A DNA stretch of 64,000 nucleotides from Hydra vulgaris (GCF_038396675.1 NC_088922.1:14237501-14301500), one strand, 5' to 3'. Shown: positions 30,872 to 60,280, counted from the stretch's first letter. Numbers and translations: made by a program. Notes: generated by a model from the sequence alone, not told the origin.

Positions 30872-32016
30872 CAATACTGCTCATTTAGCACACATTTGTT
30901 GTCTTGTTGAAACTGCCGACTCATTGCTAAAAAAGATGTCTATAGTCGGGACTAAATGATTTTCAAGCGTTTCGATATATTTATGTTGATCCATACGACC
31001 ATCGTATAAGAAGCAGAGACCTGGGCCGTCATAAGTGATGCAACTTCATATGCCTACCGAACCTCCACAACCTTGCAGTCGTGGCAAAATGAAGCGACTA
31101 TGAAACATCCCATTATATTGTCTTCGGATATTCACTCTGTTCTTTCGGTTAATAACTGTAAAGTTGAATTCGTAACTAAATATTATTCTTCTTAGTTCAT
31201 AGTTAGACATTTTCAAAAAAACAAAATTTAATACGTTTTAAACAATGAGTTGGTTTAAGCAGTGGTTTTCTGGCAGCAACGTAGCAACAAAGTTTTCGAT
31301 CAATCAATCTTCTATTTACAGTTTGTCTTGAGATATGATTTTTTAGAGCCAAGTTCACCTCTTGTGCAATCTCTTTGGCTGAGTATTTAGGATTTTTTCT
31401 TGCAATTTTATTGATACTATTATCATCGGTGATACTTGTTATTCTTGGTCGTCCAGATCGGTTTTTGTCTTCAGTAGTACCAGTTTTTTTAAATTTCTGA
31501 ATTGTTCTGAGTACATATGAACGAGATACAGATTTAAGAGCTTGAGCTATTTCAGAACTGTTGAAACCACCGAAATGTAGTCCTAAAATACGCTGTTTTA
31601 TTTCAGGGCTAACTGATTTTTTTCCCATCTTATTGGTCAAATTATGGACAAAATTTAAGCGAAAAATACAAAGTTTATCTCAAATGAGGTAATACATACT
31701 TTGTATATCTCAGAAACTTTTGTTCAGTTATTATGTAAAAAAGGATTTAAAAAGGATAAAAAATTGACGTCGAAAAGTAAAAAGCGGCAGTTAAAAGACA
31801 ATAAGAGTGCAAGTGTGCTAAACTAACGAGCGGCTTTTTTACACCGCTTTATTTAGCGGTTTCTGTTTAAGTTAAAAATAGATGGTTAAAATAACGTAAT
31901 TTTTTTCTATTTTCTTTTTTTTATAAGGTATAATAGAGAAGGCATACGAAGTTTACCGCCCAAAAATTCAATTAAAAACTTAAATTTAATGTGTGCTAAA
32001 TTTTTGAGCAGTATTG
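30872..32016 (-). mobile_element. Tc1-like transposon, internally deleted
   Basis: The ends CAATACTGCTCA (30872) and TGAGCAGTATTG (32016) lie inside TA dinucleotides (30870-30871 and 32017-32018), followed by TTTAGCACACATT on both sides. The - strand transposase starts at 31640 (or the Met five residues on): a paired HTH region with EIKQRILGLHFGG, ARKNPKYSAKEIAQEV and SGRPRITS, the GRPR-type linker. A frameshift near 31205 follows. The first catalytic site reads FSYEFNF where FSDE is expected. The segment with the second Asp and the Glu is absent, so about a third of the gene has been deleted. Confidence 0.85.
31203..31640 (-). pseudogene. Tc1-like transposase N-terminal half
   Basis: 145 residues cover both helix-turn-helix subdomains of a Tc1 transposase and the GRPR-like linker (SGRPR). 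It ends at a frameshift before the catalytic domain and is not expected to be catalytic. Confidence 0.8.
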
Positions 32017-32104
32017 TATTTTTTTCTGTGATAGATCTTTTTATTTAGTTTAGTTTTCAATATTTAATTTTTAAGTAATTGATTTTATTTATAAAAAAAC
32101 ACTG

Positions 32105-33050
32105 TTGGTTGTCCTGCAAAACTTCACCCTGAAGTATTTTAGATGTTACAAGTGCAAGTCTGAAATGTCACCTAATCATAAAGTTGAAAACATTATGCAA
32201 CAAAATGACGAAACAAAATTAAACTCTTTGAAAGGTATATTACAGAAAAATATAATTTCTTGTAAAGATACGACTCTTGTAAAGTATTTAGTTTTCTTGA
32301 AAAATCAAGTGTTTGCAACATTTCCGTGTAAAAGCTGGTGATAAAATTCTTTAAGATTAACTTGGATATTAAAAAAAAAATGCTTCTTACGCATCTAAGA
32401 CATATCATCAGGTAAAACAGTGTTTTGGAGAAGTTATTAATGACAAAGTAATATAAAAAATTTTAAACATTTTTCTATTTTTGCTGTTGAAGCTTCTTAC
32501 TGATAAAGTAAAGAACAACATGGTTACATGGTTTGTTGGTTCAAAGTTTAATAAGAGAATTTATCAGTTTTTTTGATTGCACAAATGGTGTTACTAGTTA
32601 ATGATTATTTTAAATTTTTTTAAAAAGTGTTTCAGATTCTTCTTTATATATCATAAATTGCAGAGGGCATTGATATGATAATGCTTGAGCAATCGATGGT
32701 CACTAAAGGTTTGTTCTCTTGTATTTTAAATCTGAATGAAAAAGCTGCATATGCTCATTGCAACAGTCATAGACTTTAATTTAGCTGTTTGTACCTCATA
32801 CAAAATGCAAAATGTCAGGTATCTTTTGGCACACTTTAATGAGGTATCATTATACTTTTTAAACTTTTACCTACCTGGCAACAAATATCAGAGGAGCATA
32901 TTAAAATTACTGTTCTTTTGGCTGTTAAAAAAACAATTAAAACGCTTTTGCAGAACACGTTGGGTGGAAAAAGTTTACTTTCCTATAGTTCCTACAAAAA
33001 TGATTGCAGAAGTTCAATTTTTTGTGACACTAGAAGGGCTTCAATAGATA
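32105..33050 (+). mobile_element. hAT transposase relic (DUF4371 / P52rIPK-like)
   Basis: Broken + strand text matches the DUF4371 class of hAT transposases: QSLIREFISFFDCTNGVTS near 32535-32595, AYAHCNSHRLNLAVCTSY near 32745-32800 (across a frameshift; HRLNL is the family signature), VRYLLAHFNEVSLYF near 32820-32865, then ITVLLAVKKTIK and RTRWVEK near 32905-32970. No terminal repeats are recognised. Confidence 0.7.
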
Positions 33051-33065
33051 TACATATACATAATA

Positions 33066-33110
33066 TCATCCAGATATACATAAATATAATATTTATGTAT
33101 ATCTGGTGAT
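33066..33110. repeat. Hairpin with ~20-bp arms
   Basis: CCAGATATACATAAATAT and ATTTATGTATATCTGG flank a 3-nt centre. It lies between a hAT relic and a (TA)n array. Confidence 0.8.
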
Positions 33111-33160
33111 TATCATATATTGTAGGTGTATAATTATGCATTTCCTAATTTGAATATATA

Positions 33161-33312
<152 letters not shown>

Positions 33313-33693
33313 TACAATATCTCCCAATTTTGAGGCCAAAAAGAAGTCTCCGGAGGATTTCAGAAAAAAAAGGTAAATCTCCTTATTTTGAAAGTTTCTA
33401 TCAAAAAAACCTTTCAAATTCCTAAATTTCGAGTATATATAGAACTTTTTCGAGAATATATAGAAAAATTATTTAGTGCAACATGTTTTATTAAATTAAA
33501 TTATTAAATGCAAAAAATTTTAGTATAAAAAGGCGAACTAAAATAAAACGTACTGTTTTACGGATATATTGAAAACGCTCAAACAACAAGTACTCTTTTT
33601 TCTCTTTTACATATTATTATAAATTGCGCGCGCCTCCAAACTCGTAAACACGAAGATAACATATGTCAAACATCGCTTAATTAATTAATTTTA

Positions 33694-35910
33694 ATGTCAA
33701 ATCTAAACCAAAACCTAAAAAAGAAAAAGTATAGCTGCACTTTTAATGATGTCCTTCAAGAAAAGTTTTCTAGTTTTAAAAAAGGAAGAATTGATTGTGA
33801 AGCCGAATGCAAAATTTGTCCTTCTGGAACATATATTTCTGTTTCTCACAAAGGTAAGAAATAATTCATCTTATCTAAATTTTCTTAATTTAATCTTATT
33901 TATCAAATGCATCTTACAATAACTATTGTAGGTCTTTTCAGCTTTTGAATTATTATTTATAGTTTATTAAAACTATTAGTTTGTATTTTAGTCTTTTTTT
34001 TACTGTAGCCTAAATGTTTTACATCTTTACAAATCATGTGGGTTTTTTTTTAAATGTCACTTTGTTTTAAGTGCTCTGGATTTGGAATATCACTTAAACA
34101 CAACAAAACACAAAAAATGTTTAAAATCAGTTGCATCTACAAGGCCAATTAGGTCATTTTTACAGCGTAAACAAAACAATCTTCTTCAAGAAAAAGTTCA
34201 TGCTGCAGAAGGTGCATTAGCATTTCATACAGTAAGTCATCACCAGTCTTTTAATTCAATGGATTGTGTCAGTAAGCTGCACAAAACTGTATATCCGGAT
34301 TCAAAAATTTCTAAAGAAGTCACTTGTGAGGGAACAAAATCAGAGGCAATAATTACGTCAGTGTTGTCTCCCCACTCAATTGACATAACTATAAAGGATC
34401 TGAAAAACATTGCCTGTTTTGGATTAGCAACCGATGGCAGTAATATGGTTCTACCAAAATATTTCCTATTTTAATCCAGTACTTTGATCCAAACAAAGAA
34501 GGTGTCACAACTAAGGTTATTGAAATTAAAGCCACTCCTGATGAGACAGCTGAAACTATCTCAGGCTACATTATTGACACTTTAAAAAACTTAAACATAC
34601 AAAACAAATACATTGCCTTTGCTGGAGATAACACCAACACTAACTTTGGAGGTATCAACAGGCGTTAGGGCAATAATGTGTTAAGCCTTCTTAAAAATGT
34701 CCTTAACCCTAAGATGTTAGGATCTGGATGTCCTGCTTATGTTTTGCACAATTGTATTCAAAACGGTTTGGACAGAGGACTTTCCATTGATGTAGAGTCA
34801 ATTATCTTGAAAATATTTAAAAACTTCTCAATATATACAATAAGAACTGAAGAGCTGAAGTGCTTTTGTAATTTTGTAGAATATAGGCAATGGTTATACC
34901 ACTCAAAAACAAGGTGGTTGTCTTTGTTTCCTTGTGTAAATAGAGTCTTACAAATGTACCTAGCACTGAAGTCCTAATTTCAATCTCAGGAATCTGTACC
35001 TGTTATTATTAGAAATTTCTTTGATGATAATTTTAATGAAGCCAGACTTTTTTTTGTTCATAGTCTAATGTATGTATTTCATGAGAGAATTGTTTATATA
35101 GAAAAAAAAAAGAATAGTTTAGCTGAAAGTATCTACATCCTAGAGGAAATTCTTGAAATTTTAACTGACAGAAAAAGTAGTAACTTTGTTCCTTTAAATT
35201 TTAAAAGTATGTTCAAGAAAATGAAAAATAATGGATATGGAGATAAATGTAGTGCTCTATTTGTTGAATTTTCTAATGTCTATGAAGGCTCAATTTTGTA
35301 CCTCAATAAATGGCTCTTCTAATACCAAGAGTTCAAAGCTTTCAGTTGGATAAAACTGGATAGTATCCCAACTTGGGATCAGGTTGAAGACTCAATTTTA
35401 TTTGTAAATGAAAAAGCTTCTTTTCAAGTTAATGAATCATTGCGCCATGACCAATTTTCTAACTTTGTTAAGTTTTTTAAAAGACACAAAGAAGAGGTAA
35501 AAAAATTCGATGAAGAAGAAAAGAAAAACAATAAAAAAGACATTAAATTACACAACAAGTTAAAACTTTCTAATTATGTTTGGGTCAAGTATTTTAGTAT
35601 CCTGCCAGATAAGTCCTGTGGTTCTGAACTGTTGAAAATAGTGCAATTTTTTAACTGTATTCCAAGCCACAATGCCTCTGTAGAACGATTGTTTTCTTTA
35701 ATGTCTTGCCAACGGACAAAAGAAAGGTGTAGATTATCAGTAGAGCTTGTTAAAAGTACTCTATGTGTAAAATATAATTTCAAATCATACTCATGTAATG
35801 AATTCCATGAGTATCTGTTATCAAATAAAGATTTATTGAAAAAAATAGGCTCAACAAAAAAGTATAGTTGGTATGATCCATTTTCCCCTGTTTACAGTTC
35901 TTACAAATAA
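33694..35910 (+). pseudogene. hAT transposase with BED-type finger, disabled
   Basis: Exon 1 (33694-33853) has the first half of a BED finger (CEAECKICP...ISVSHKG). After an intron with gt...ag ends the text resumes near 34080 with DLEYHLNTTKHKK, the His pair, but the phases do not match. Then come GLATDGSNM and AFAGDNTNTNFGG (about 34620; RNase H-like core), WLSLFPCVNRVLQ (about 34920), and the C-terminal dimerisation region CIPSHNASVERLFSLMS (about 35660-35710). Lesions are a frameshift near 34455, TAG near 34668, and stops near 34975 and 35320. It is a dead transposase rather than a domesticated gene. Confidence 0.8.
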
Positions 35911-36063
35911 AAGCTTTGATGGAACAGATACTGATACAAGTGATTAGTAAGATTGATACAAATGATACAAAATTAGAATTTATGTGTAACTTGTAATTAC
36001 ACAGCTTTTATCTTTGATTTGTCTTTTATTTAAATAAATATACATTTTATTTTTACTTTCATT

Positions 36064-36169
<106 letters not shown>

Positions 36170-36716
36170 TATACGCTTTATTTAATTAGACATACTTAAT
36201 AAAATACTTTAATATAGAATAATATATAAAATATATGATAAAAAAATACAGAACGTTATACTTTAAAATATATTTAAAATTTTATGAATTATTGATTCTT
36301 TTTATATATATACTTATCTCTTGTTCAATAAATTTGAATTTGATTGTACACTTGCATTATGATTAAAATTACATTAATTAGTTGTAAGAGTCCTAAAATT
36401 ATTTTTCAAACCAGCTGTTTATATTAACAAAACGAATGTTATTTTTAAAAATTGTTTTCATTTTAGATTCATAATAGGGGTACCCACTCTACCACCTTGC
36501 TAAATAAAGTTGACGTCCCTTTCATTTACCAAATTGCAAAATCTTCTCTCTTTCGGAGATTACCATATGGCAACCCTATCTATCTATATATAAATGTATA
36601 TATATAGATAGATATAAATATAGATATATAGATACATATTGTATATTTATATATTGTTATTATATTTTTTCTTTGATAGAGAAAAAGTTATTATTTTTTG
36701 CATACAGTTACCTAAT

Positions 36717-38230
36717 ATGGTTAGAAAATACAAACGTCTAACTAATCGACAATCCTGGGAAGAAAATTCAAGAAAGCAGCTATTGAATCAGTAATGAAGA
36801 AGGAAATGGGGTATAAGAAGGCATTGTTAACGTTTTGTATCCCAACAATGACACTGCGAGACAGAATAAAAAGACTTCAGCAAGGGAGTTTAGAACTAAG
36901 TAGTTGTGCAGTAAAAAAACTTGGGAATTTTAAATCAGTTTTTAACCTTGAACAAGAGCAAGAGTTAGCTAAACACCTAATTTTTTTAGAGAGTCGCTTG
37001 TTTCCAGTTACAATGAAAGATTTGAGAAAATTAGCATTTCAGCTAGCTGAGAAGAACAAGATGCCACGTAACTTTAACAAAAAAACAGGAATGGCAGGCT
37101 ACCAGTGGCCAGAAAGCTTTCTAAAATGCAATCCTGTTATTTCTTTGCGTATGCCAGAGGAAACTTCTGGAGCTAGAGCAATGGGGTTTAACCGACCTGC
37201 TGTGAATAAATTTTTTGAACTATTGACTAAAAGCATAGATGAAAATAACATAACTCCAAATAATATATGTAATGTTGACGAGACAGGAATTTCTTCAGTA
37301 CCAAAAAAAGTGTCAAAAGTAATTGCTAAGAGAGGTAAAAAACAAGTTGGAACTCTAACATCAGCTGAACAAGGGAAAATCATAACAATTGAAATGTGTA
37401 TGAGTGCCTCTGGTATATACGTGCCCCCTTGATAATTTTCCCCCGTGTTAGAGCTCCCAAGAATGTTAATATTATCAAAAAAGCTCCTCCGGGTACTATT
37501 GCATCATATCACCCTAGTGGTTGGATGTAAACAGATATATTTTTGAAGTGGTTTGACCATTTTCTGTCCTTTGTAATGCCATCCAAAAAAAGGCCTGTAC
37601 TGCTATTATTAGATGGTCATGCAACACACTCACATAAAAATATGGAGTTCATAATAAAAGCACGTTAAAATTATGTTACTGTTATTTGCTTTCCACCACA
37701 TTGTTCACACCATCTGCAGCCACTAGATGTCTCCTTCACGGCATCATTTAGTAGCAACTATTCGAACGAAGTTCGTATTTGGCTGCGTACACATTATCCT
37801 AGAGTTGTAACCGAATATCAGATTCCAGTACTATTTGGAATAGCTTATATGAAATCTGCAAACATGTTGACAGCTGTAAATGGTTTTAGAAAGACTGGAA
37901 TAAGTCCACTTAATCCTGAAGTTTTTGATGATTGGATGTTTGCGCCTTCAGAAACAACCGACAGGTCATTTCCTGAGATGGACTCAGCAACACCAAATCT
38001 AACTACCAAGTCCCAAACATAAACTATTTCACTGCAAGATTTATCCCTGACATCTTGCTCTGAATCAGAAACTTTGTCTTCGACATCTATGGCTTCTTTC
38101 ACAATTGCTTTACCTGCAGAAATTGTAAGTATTTCAAATGAGAAAACTCAGCAAACTCGCAAACGATGCCGAAAAGGCAAAACAGTTACTCACCAGTTCA
38201 CCATATAAAGCGGAACTGGCAAAACAGATG
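36717..38230 (+). pseudogene. Tigger/pogo transposase (DDE_1), frameshifted
   Basis: It starts MVRKYKRLTNRQSWEE at 36717. A frameshift near 36770 leads into AAIESVMKKEMGYKKAL, the psq-like HTH, with TLRDRIKR following. A CENP-B-type second HTH comes next (EQELAKHLIFLESRLFPVT, about 36950-37010). The DDE_1 domain has NVDETG (37270), a frameshift at 37430 (VPP then LIIFPRVRAPKN), LLLDGHATHSH (37605) and HHLQPLDVSF (37710), the likely third Asp. Further in-frame stops lie near 37528, 37668 and 38020. TGISPLNPEVF marks the end of the catalytic region. Confidence 0.85.
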
Positions 38231-38492
38231 GTTATAAAAACTAAAAAAAACAAAAACGTTCAAACAGTTGACAAGACCATAGAAACAAAAAAATGATACA
38301 CCCAGCAATTTTTGTGATTTTTGATTAATAACATTTTTAAAAACTGTTGCATTTTTTTCTTAATTGCTAAAATTAAAAGCTTTTTTTGTTGTTGTTGGTT
38401 GTTGAAATACACTGATAAAATAACACAGGTCGTTTTTATTTTCATATTTCATTAATCTAAACCTTACTGGGGCTGTTATGACCCCACTTCCC

Positions 38493-38495
<3 letters not shown>

Positions 38496-38586
<91 letters not shown>
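38496..38586. repeat. (TA)n microsatellite
   Basis: About 90 bp of TA between the two copies of the Tigger 3' end. Confidence 0.93.
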
Positions 38587-38590
<4 letters not shown>

Positions 38591-39299
38591 ATGGTGCGGT
38601 TGTGCCTCACTATAGGGGCACAACCATTTTTTTCTAATTTTTGTGTTATAACATTTTCAAAAACCGTTTTATTTTTTTCTTAATTGCAGCAATTTAAAGC
38701 TTAATGATGTGTTTATCGAAATACACTATTAAAAAAACGCATGTCGTTTTTATTTTCATACTCCATTAATCTAAACGTTGCGGGGGCTGTTAAGCCCTCA
38801 CTTCCCCTATATATTTAATGTATATTCTTTTTTTTTTTATTTATGAAAAAATAAAAATAAAATAAAAAAGAATGAATGTAAGCGTATCTGCCAATATATG
38901 TATGTAGGCTACGTTGGGAGGTGAACCATCCTTTGGCAGTGGCTTAACGTTTTTGTCGTCAGAAGCGAAAACGGAAATTTGGTAACTTGGCTTAACACAC
39001 AGCGATATTTATCGTAAGGCTATCTAGGTCCTCTTGAACAACCTTTTGAACAATCTGGAAATGTATTATATTCATCTGGAAATGAGATTGTATTGATTAT
39101 ATTCAGTGATATATAGTGAGTAATATATAGTGATTAATAAGATTCAGTGATTATTTTCGACAAATTAGGTTCAGTGTGCGCAAGAGATTTATGTAGAAAA
39201 TTGCGAACATTATTGTTCGCATGAGTCAGCTGTTCGGAAGACACAGTAACTTGATTGATGCTATTCATAAACACCATAACAAAAGGAAAAAACCACTAC

Positions 39300-39445
39300 A
39301 AAAAAAAGCGTACCAATTTCTTCAATAGCGGTTTCTCTGTGACAAGACCTGATGGTCTTCTTTGAGTGCCCGCGTTTATATTTATTTTTATTCTTTATTT
39401 CTTAACGACACCTTGACTTGTTAACTTTTCTTTTTTTATATTATT
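39300..39445 (-). repeat. Dispersed repeat (probable LINE tail), copy 2
   Basis: The reverse complement carries GACCATCAGGTCTTGTCACAG, CGCGGGCACTCAAAGAAG and GAAGAAATTGG in the same order as 18880-19015. Confidence 0.6.
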
Positions 39446-39871
39446 TGTACCTTAATCATAAATATTAAAATAAAAAACAAAACAAAAAAAATATAATTAT
39501 ATATAATTAAATATTAATTAAATTAATTATATTGTTAATATTTATTTATAAGTAATATAATTATAATAAATTAACTAAATATAATTAAAATAGCTTTGTA
39601 TACTTAAATAATACTCTTTATATAATTTAAAAGTATTATAATATAAAAGTGTTTTATTATAATTTTTGTTATTTTATAATATATTCGTTACAATATAAAT
39701 ATAAAATTTTGAAACGTGTAATTTATTTTAATAATGGTAATGTGAAAATATAACTTTTAATAATAGATTTGTAAATAATGAGTAAATATATAATTTTACG
39801 ATCGTTAATTGCCCCAGTGATATTCTTGCATATTTTTAAGTGAAGAAAAGCTCTAAATAGATTAATTAATT

Positions 39872-40021
<150 letters not shown>

Positions 40022-40059
40022 TAAACAAATTTTAAAATGTACTCAACAAAATAGAGTGC

Positions 40060-40165
40060 TTCAATGTGCTTATAAAAACAGTTTAAAGATAAATTAGTAG
40101 AAAATCACTCAACGAAAATTTTTCATTTAACACTGTTTTATCAACAAAGACTCATCAGATATTTA
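40060..40165 (-). mobile_element. Possible Penelope-like 3' relic with hammerhead-like word
   Basis: On the - strand CTGATGA (complement of 40152-40158) is followed by GTCTTTGTTGAT and AAAACAGTG. CTGATGA plus a short stem plus GAAAC is the hammerhead layout, but here GAAA reads AAAA. The segment lies next to a (TA)n array. Assignment to Penelope-like elements is by resemblance only. Confidence 0.3.
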
Positions 40166-40185
40166 TAAATATAAATTTATATATA

Positions 40186-41557
<1,372 letters not shown>

Positions 41558-42188
41558 TAATGTACTGATAACCGTTGTAACCGATGGATAGTAAAAGGCC
41601 GATACCGATGCCAGTACCGATAAATTTTCCAATTATTAAAATTTTGAAAGTATAAGACCATACAACTTTAAATCGTGTAAAATTTTTAATGGAATTAGAA
41701 CTAATAAACAAATACTTGGACCCAAATCAGAGCCAAACCATTGTTTTAAAAGATATTAGAAAAACTCAGTAAAAAAATTATACATTTTTTAGTTTTTTTT
41801 ATCTATGAAAGAAAACTTTCACAAAATAAATACAATTTTAAAGGAACGCTTTTTATTTCAATTTTAAAAAGAAAATGGTATTAAAAGAAGCAGTTTACTT
41901 TAATGCTGTAACTTTTTCAATTTATTATTAATTTAGATATCTAAATAAAATTCATATGGAAATATAGAAGGCTATACTTGAATACATATAGATATCAATG
42001 ATATAATAGGTTACTTTTAGGTATAACAGTAGAACAATACAAAATAAAATTATTCTGAAAACAACATGGTAATAAAAGTATAAGTACATTAAGCTGTTAA
42101 ATTAAAGCTTATAAACATCATCTTAAGAATAAACAAATTTGCCTGTAAAAAAGGAAAAGGGGTTAGAGGTTGTTTAAAAAAATAATTT

Positions 42189-42365
42189 CCTGAATCCGCC
42201 CCTGGTTAGTTATGTTATAAAGTCGTGTTATAACGTAAGTATAGCATATATACTTATATACTCAACGTGAATCCTGAATCCGCCCCTGGTTAGTCATGTT
42301 ATAAAGTCGTGTCATAACGTAAGTATAGCATATATATTTATATATAATACTTATATATTCAAGTT
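42189..42365. repeat. Direct repeat, 84-bp period, two copies
   Basis: CCTGAATCCGCCCCTGGTTA starts at 42189 and 42273. Both copies continue through GTTATAAAGTCGTGT and ACGTAAGTATAGCATATATA with few differences. The words TGAATCCGCCCCTGG recall hAT-type transposon termini. Confidence 0.85.
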
Positions 42366-42419
42366 TTGGATTTTTGTTTGACGTACTTTTGATTTTTTAA
42401 AAAATCATAAGATATTATA

Positions 42420-43545
42420 AAATTTCCATACAATTGCTAAAATGAGTTTTTTTAAATGAGTTTTCATGGAATATATATCTTTTAGAAGAGATATTAAGAA
42501 GTTTTTTGGAATTAATTTGTTATACAAGTTAGGACCACGATATGCTATTGTGAATCAGATTAATTTTATTTTTTTTCAAGACTACTATATAGTTTCCAGT
42601 TACTCTAGTGCTAAATTTTTTATGTAATATATATATTAGTTTTAAAAAGTTTATTTATAGATTGACTTGAGAAAACTCCCAATTTGCGTTTGAGCCTAAT
42701 ACATTTTGGTATCTATTCATCTATTCTATCAATCTATTCATTTGGTAAATGTTTAAAGCGTTAAACTGTTTTAGTAATGGGTTTGCATGAGTAAGCTTGT
42801 CTTTATAAAATATAATTTTAGAAGCGAGTTTCTGCCGCCTATAGAGAGAACTAAACTTAGTTTTATGGGTATTTATCCATGCCATATTGGCGTGTGATAG
42901 ATAACTGTCTATAAAGAAAAAATTATAAAGTTTTAAATTTTTGAATGATAGGAAAGGTCTTGCTATATAGAGTAGACCAATGTTTTCAGAGATTTTTGTA
43001 TTAATGACATTTATGCTAGATTTCCATGATAAATTCTCGTTAATAAGCACACCAAAAAAATTGATTGGGTTTGTTCAATAATTGTGTTGTTTATACAAAG
43101 AATTGGTAAAATTGATAGGAAAGCTTATCATTACTTTTTTTTTGTTGGAGCAAAAAAATCGTAGTTTAGTTTGAGTTTAATGACATTTTGTTATCTCTGA
43201 ACCATGTGTTAAGTTTCATAAGTTCTAAGTTTACGGTTATAAAGAAGTCTCTGATAGAGCTAGAAGATTGAACTTATAAAATTAAATTGAAACTTAAAAA
43301 ACAGATTGTTGTCATTTGCAAAAATGTGCAATCTCCTTTTGACTACTTTTGACTTTAGGAAAGTCGTTGACATAAATTAAAAATAGAAGAGGAGCCAGAA
43401 TAAATCCTTGAGGGGCCCCACATTTGATTTTTAGCTGTTACGAATTGTTATATTGATCTATAGTAACACATTGTTGTCTAAAATCTAGATTGGTTGAAAA
43501 CCATTTCGTATTTTGATTTTTAATGCCATGTTTTTTCCCAGTAGT
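42420..43545 (-). mobile_element. Decayed CR1/L2-like LINE, 5'-truncated
   Basis: - strand text: [36 protein letters not shown] (near 43375-43430), then [12 protein letters not shown], where the catalytic Asp pair reads AND (near 43305-43330), LINENLSWKSSI (43045), GLLYIARPFLSFKNL, and C-terminal YRGPNLYNKLIPKNFL (about 42500-42550). Stops separate the blocks. The 5' end stops near 43545. Confidence 0.78.
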
Positions 43546-43689
43546 TTTTACCTTCGATTTCTTTTCTCGAATGGAGTTACCTCTCTTTTAAGAAAAAATA
43601 AATTATTTTGTTTCTTGATACTTTTAAATGCTTGATAGTTTGCTATATTGATTTTTTTTTATTGGAGTTTTATGAGGCTTTTGATATAC

Positions 43690-43780
43690 TAACAGTTCTC
43701 GATGACCTGATTGGTCTTCTGCGAGTATCCTTTTTTTTATTTATAAATATTTATGCATGTATATTTGTTTAATCGTTTAC
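43690..43780 (-). repeat. Dispersed repeat, partial copy 3
   Basis: It contains GACCTGATTGGTCTTCTGCG followed by agtatcc and an AT-rich tail, the same order as at 39345-39400. Confidence 0.45.
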
Positions 43781-45179
43781 TTATTTCTTATTTTGTAAAG
43801 ATTTTTCATGTTGTAAAACTATTTTATGCTGTAAAAAGATTTACCGAAATGTGTATAAAAAGTAGAATAAAAAAAAATAATAATAAAAAAAAAAAGGAAT
43901 GAAAAAACAAACCCAAGATATTGAATAAAAATTATCATTTTAATTCAACTTTTGTTTATTATTATTTATTAATCTTAAAATTGTTTATTTAGTCTTAAAC
44001 GAAAGCGCAGATTTAAAATACAAAAAAAGTTTTTGTGTCCACTTTTACACTATTTTAAATTTAAAATCAATTTTCTTCTTGCATGATTCCGCAGTAAAGT
44101 TGCGGTAAATGACTATAGAATCAATCATTTGTTTAAAAAAGTTTCTAAATAAAACTTAATATTTTTTTTTTGTGAATAATTTTTTTGAATAATTCCAAGA
44201 CATCTGTGACGCCCTTACTATACTTAGACGTCACGCAAAGTTAAAATTGTTTTGTCGTCTTTTTTTTTTTTTTTATTAATTTTAATTGTTAGGTATCCAC
44301 AGTGCTTTTGTACTATGAAATGGAAAGTTGTTTATAGGATAGTTGTGGAGAAGACATTTTCTTTTAAAATCGTATAAAATTTAAAATGTTCTAAAAACTG
44401 TTTGATATCTTTTTATCTCGAAACTGCTGTGGAGATAAAAAACATGATTCTAACATCGCAATTTGAGTAACTAATTATTAGTATTAATTTAAAAGCAATG
44501 GGTTCAAATCAATCTAAAAAGCACTATCACTGTCGGTCAAACCAGTAACTCTAATACCCCCATTACCCCAACCCCCAATACAAGACAACATTAGTATCGT
44601 ATATAGCAACTAAATATTTAAACATATTTATGTATTTATAACAAATAAATATTTTCGTTCACGTATTTATATTTTTTACAGATCATAAAATAAAATAAAA
44701 GCGAAATAAAAACAAAACAAAAAAAATCTATTATCAGTATAAATAAAGTTCACCTTCAATCGCAGTTTATGTTAAGTTTTAAAAATAATTTAATATCAAG
44801 TAGATGTTCTTTGTTTTTAATTCATGCCCCCACCCCCTTCAAACTAACTATTTTCGTATATTTGCATTAACCAGCTGTATTTACAATGCCACAAGAGTGT
44901 TTTTTGATGCATTATTTATGTGTTTGAGACTTGCTACTTACAAAAACTCATCTATACCTTCAAATCGCGCAAAATTGGTTTGGTTCTTTGATTTTACTTT
45001 TTCTTTAAAAGTTTTGCTAAAAAAAAATTTTTTATGAAAGTTTTGCTAAAAAAAACTTTTTAAATTGCGACAATAAGTAGAAAAATTTTAATTCCAAAAA
45101 AAGAAAAATATAGTTCAATATTACATAGACGTACTCAATTGTTACGGAGAACATATTTATATTTGACAAGTTTACTCAC
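43781..45179. other. Non-coding; possible 3' exons of the astacin gene not identified
   Basis: The last recognised exon (45180-45327) ends with a good donor (gtgagt), so at least one more - strand exon should follow at lower coordinates. None could be recognised here. Confidence 0.4.

Positions 45180-60280
<15,101 letters not shown>

Larger units (their letters stand above)
36717..38815 (+). mobile_element. pogo/Tigger transposon, decayed, with doubled 3' end
   Basis: The transposase gene runs at 36717-38230. After it, a ~185-bp 3' segment occurs twice, at about 38306-38490 and 38630-38815 (shared words: TTTTTTTCTTAATTGC, AAATACACT, GTCGTTTTTATTTTCATA, CATTAATCTAAAC, GGGGCTGTTA). Each copy ends in a cttccc terminus. 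A (TA)n array and a small palindrome (38597-38624) separate them. No 5' terminal repeat is found; the left side abuts the hAT end at 36578. Confidence 0.78.

Noticed and set aside
35574-35783. - strand frame over the hAT dimerisation region
   Set aside because: Shadow of the + strand hAT transposase, which carries the recognised motifs.
33694-35910. Domesticated hAT gene
   Set aside because: Several stops and frameshifts, flanking terminal repeats and mismatched exon phases point to a dead transposon.
37099-37383. - strand 94-codon frame, and another at 37845-38102
   Set aside because: Shadows of the Tigger transposase on +.
44495-44515. B-box-like GGTTCAAATC, possible tRNA or SINE
   Set aside because: No A box lies at the right distance and no cloverleaf can be drawn.
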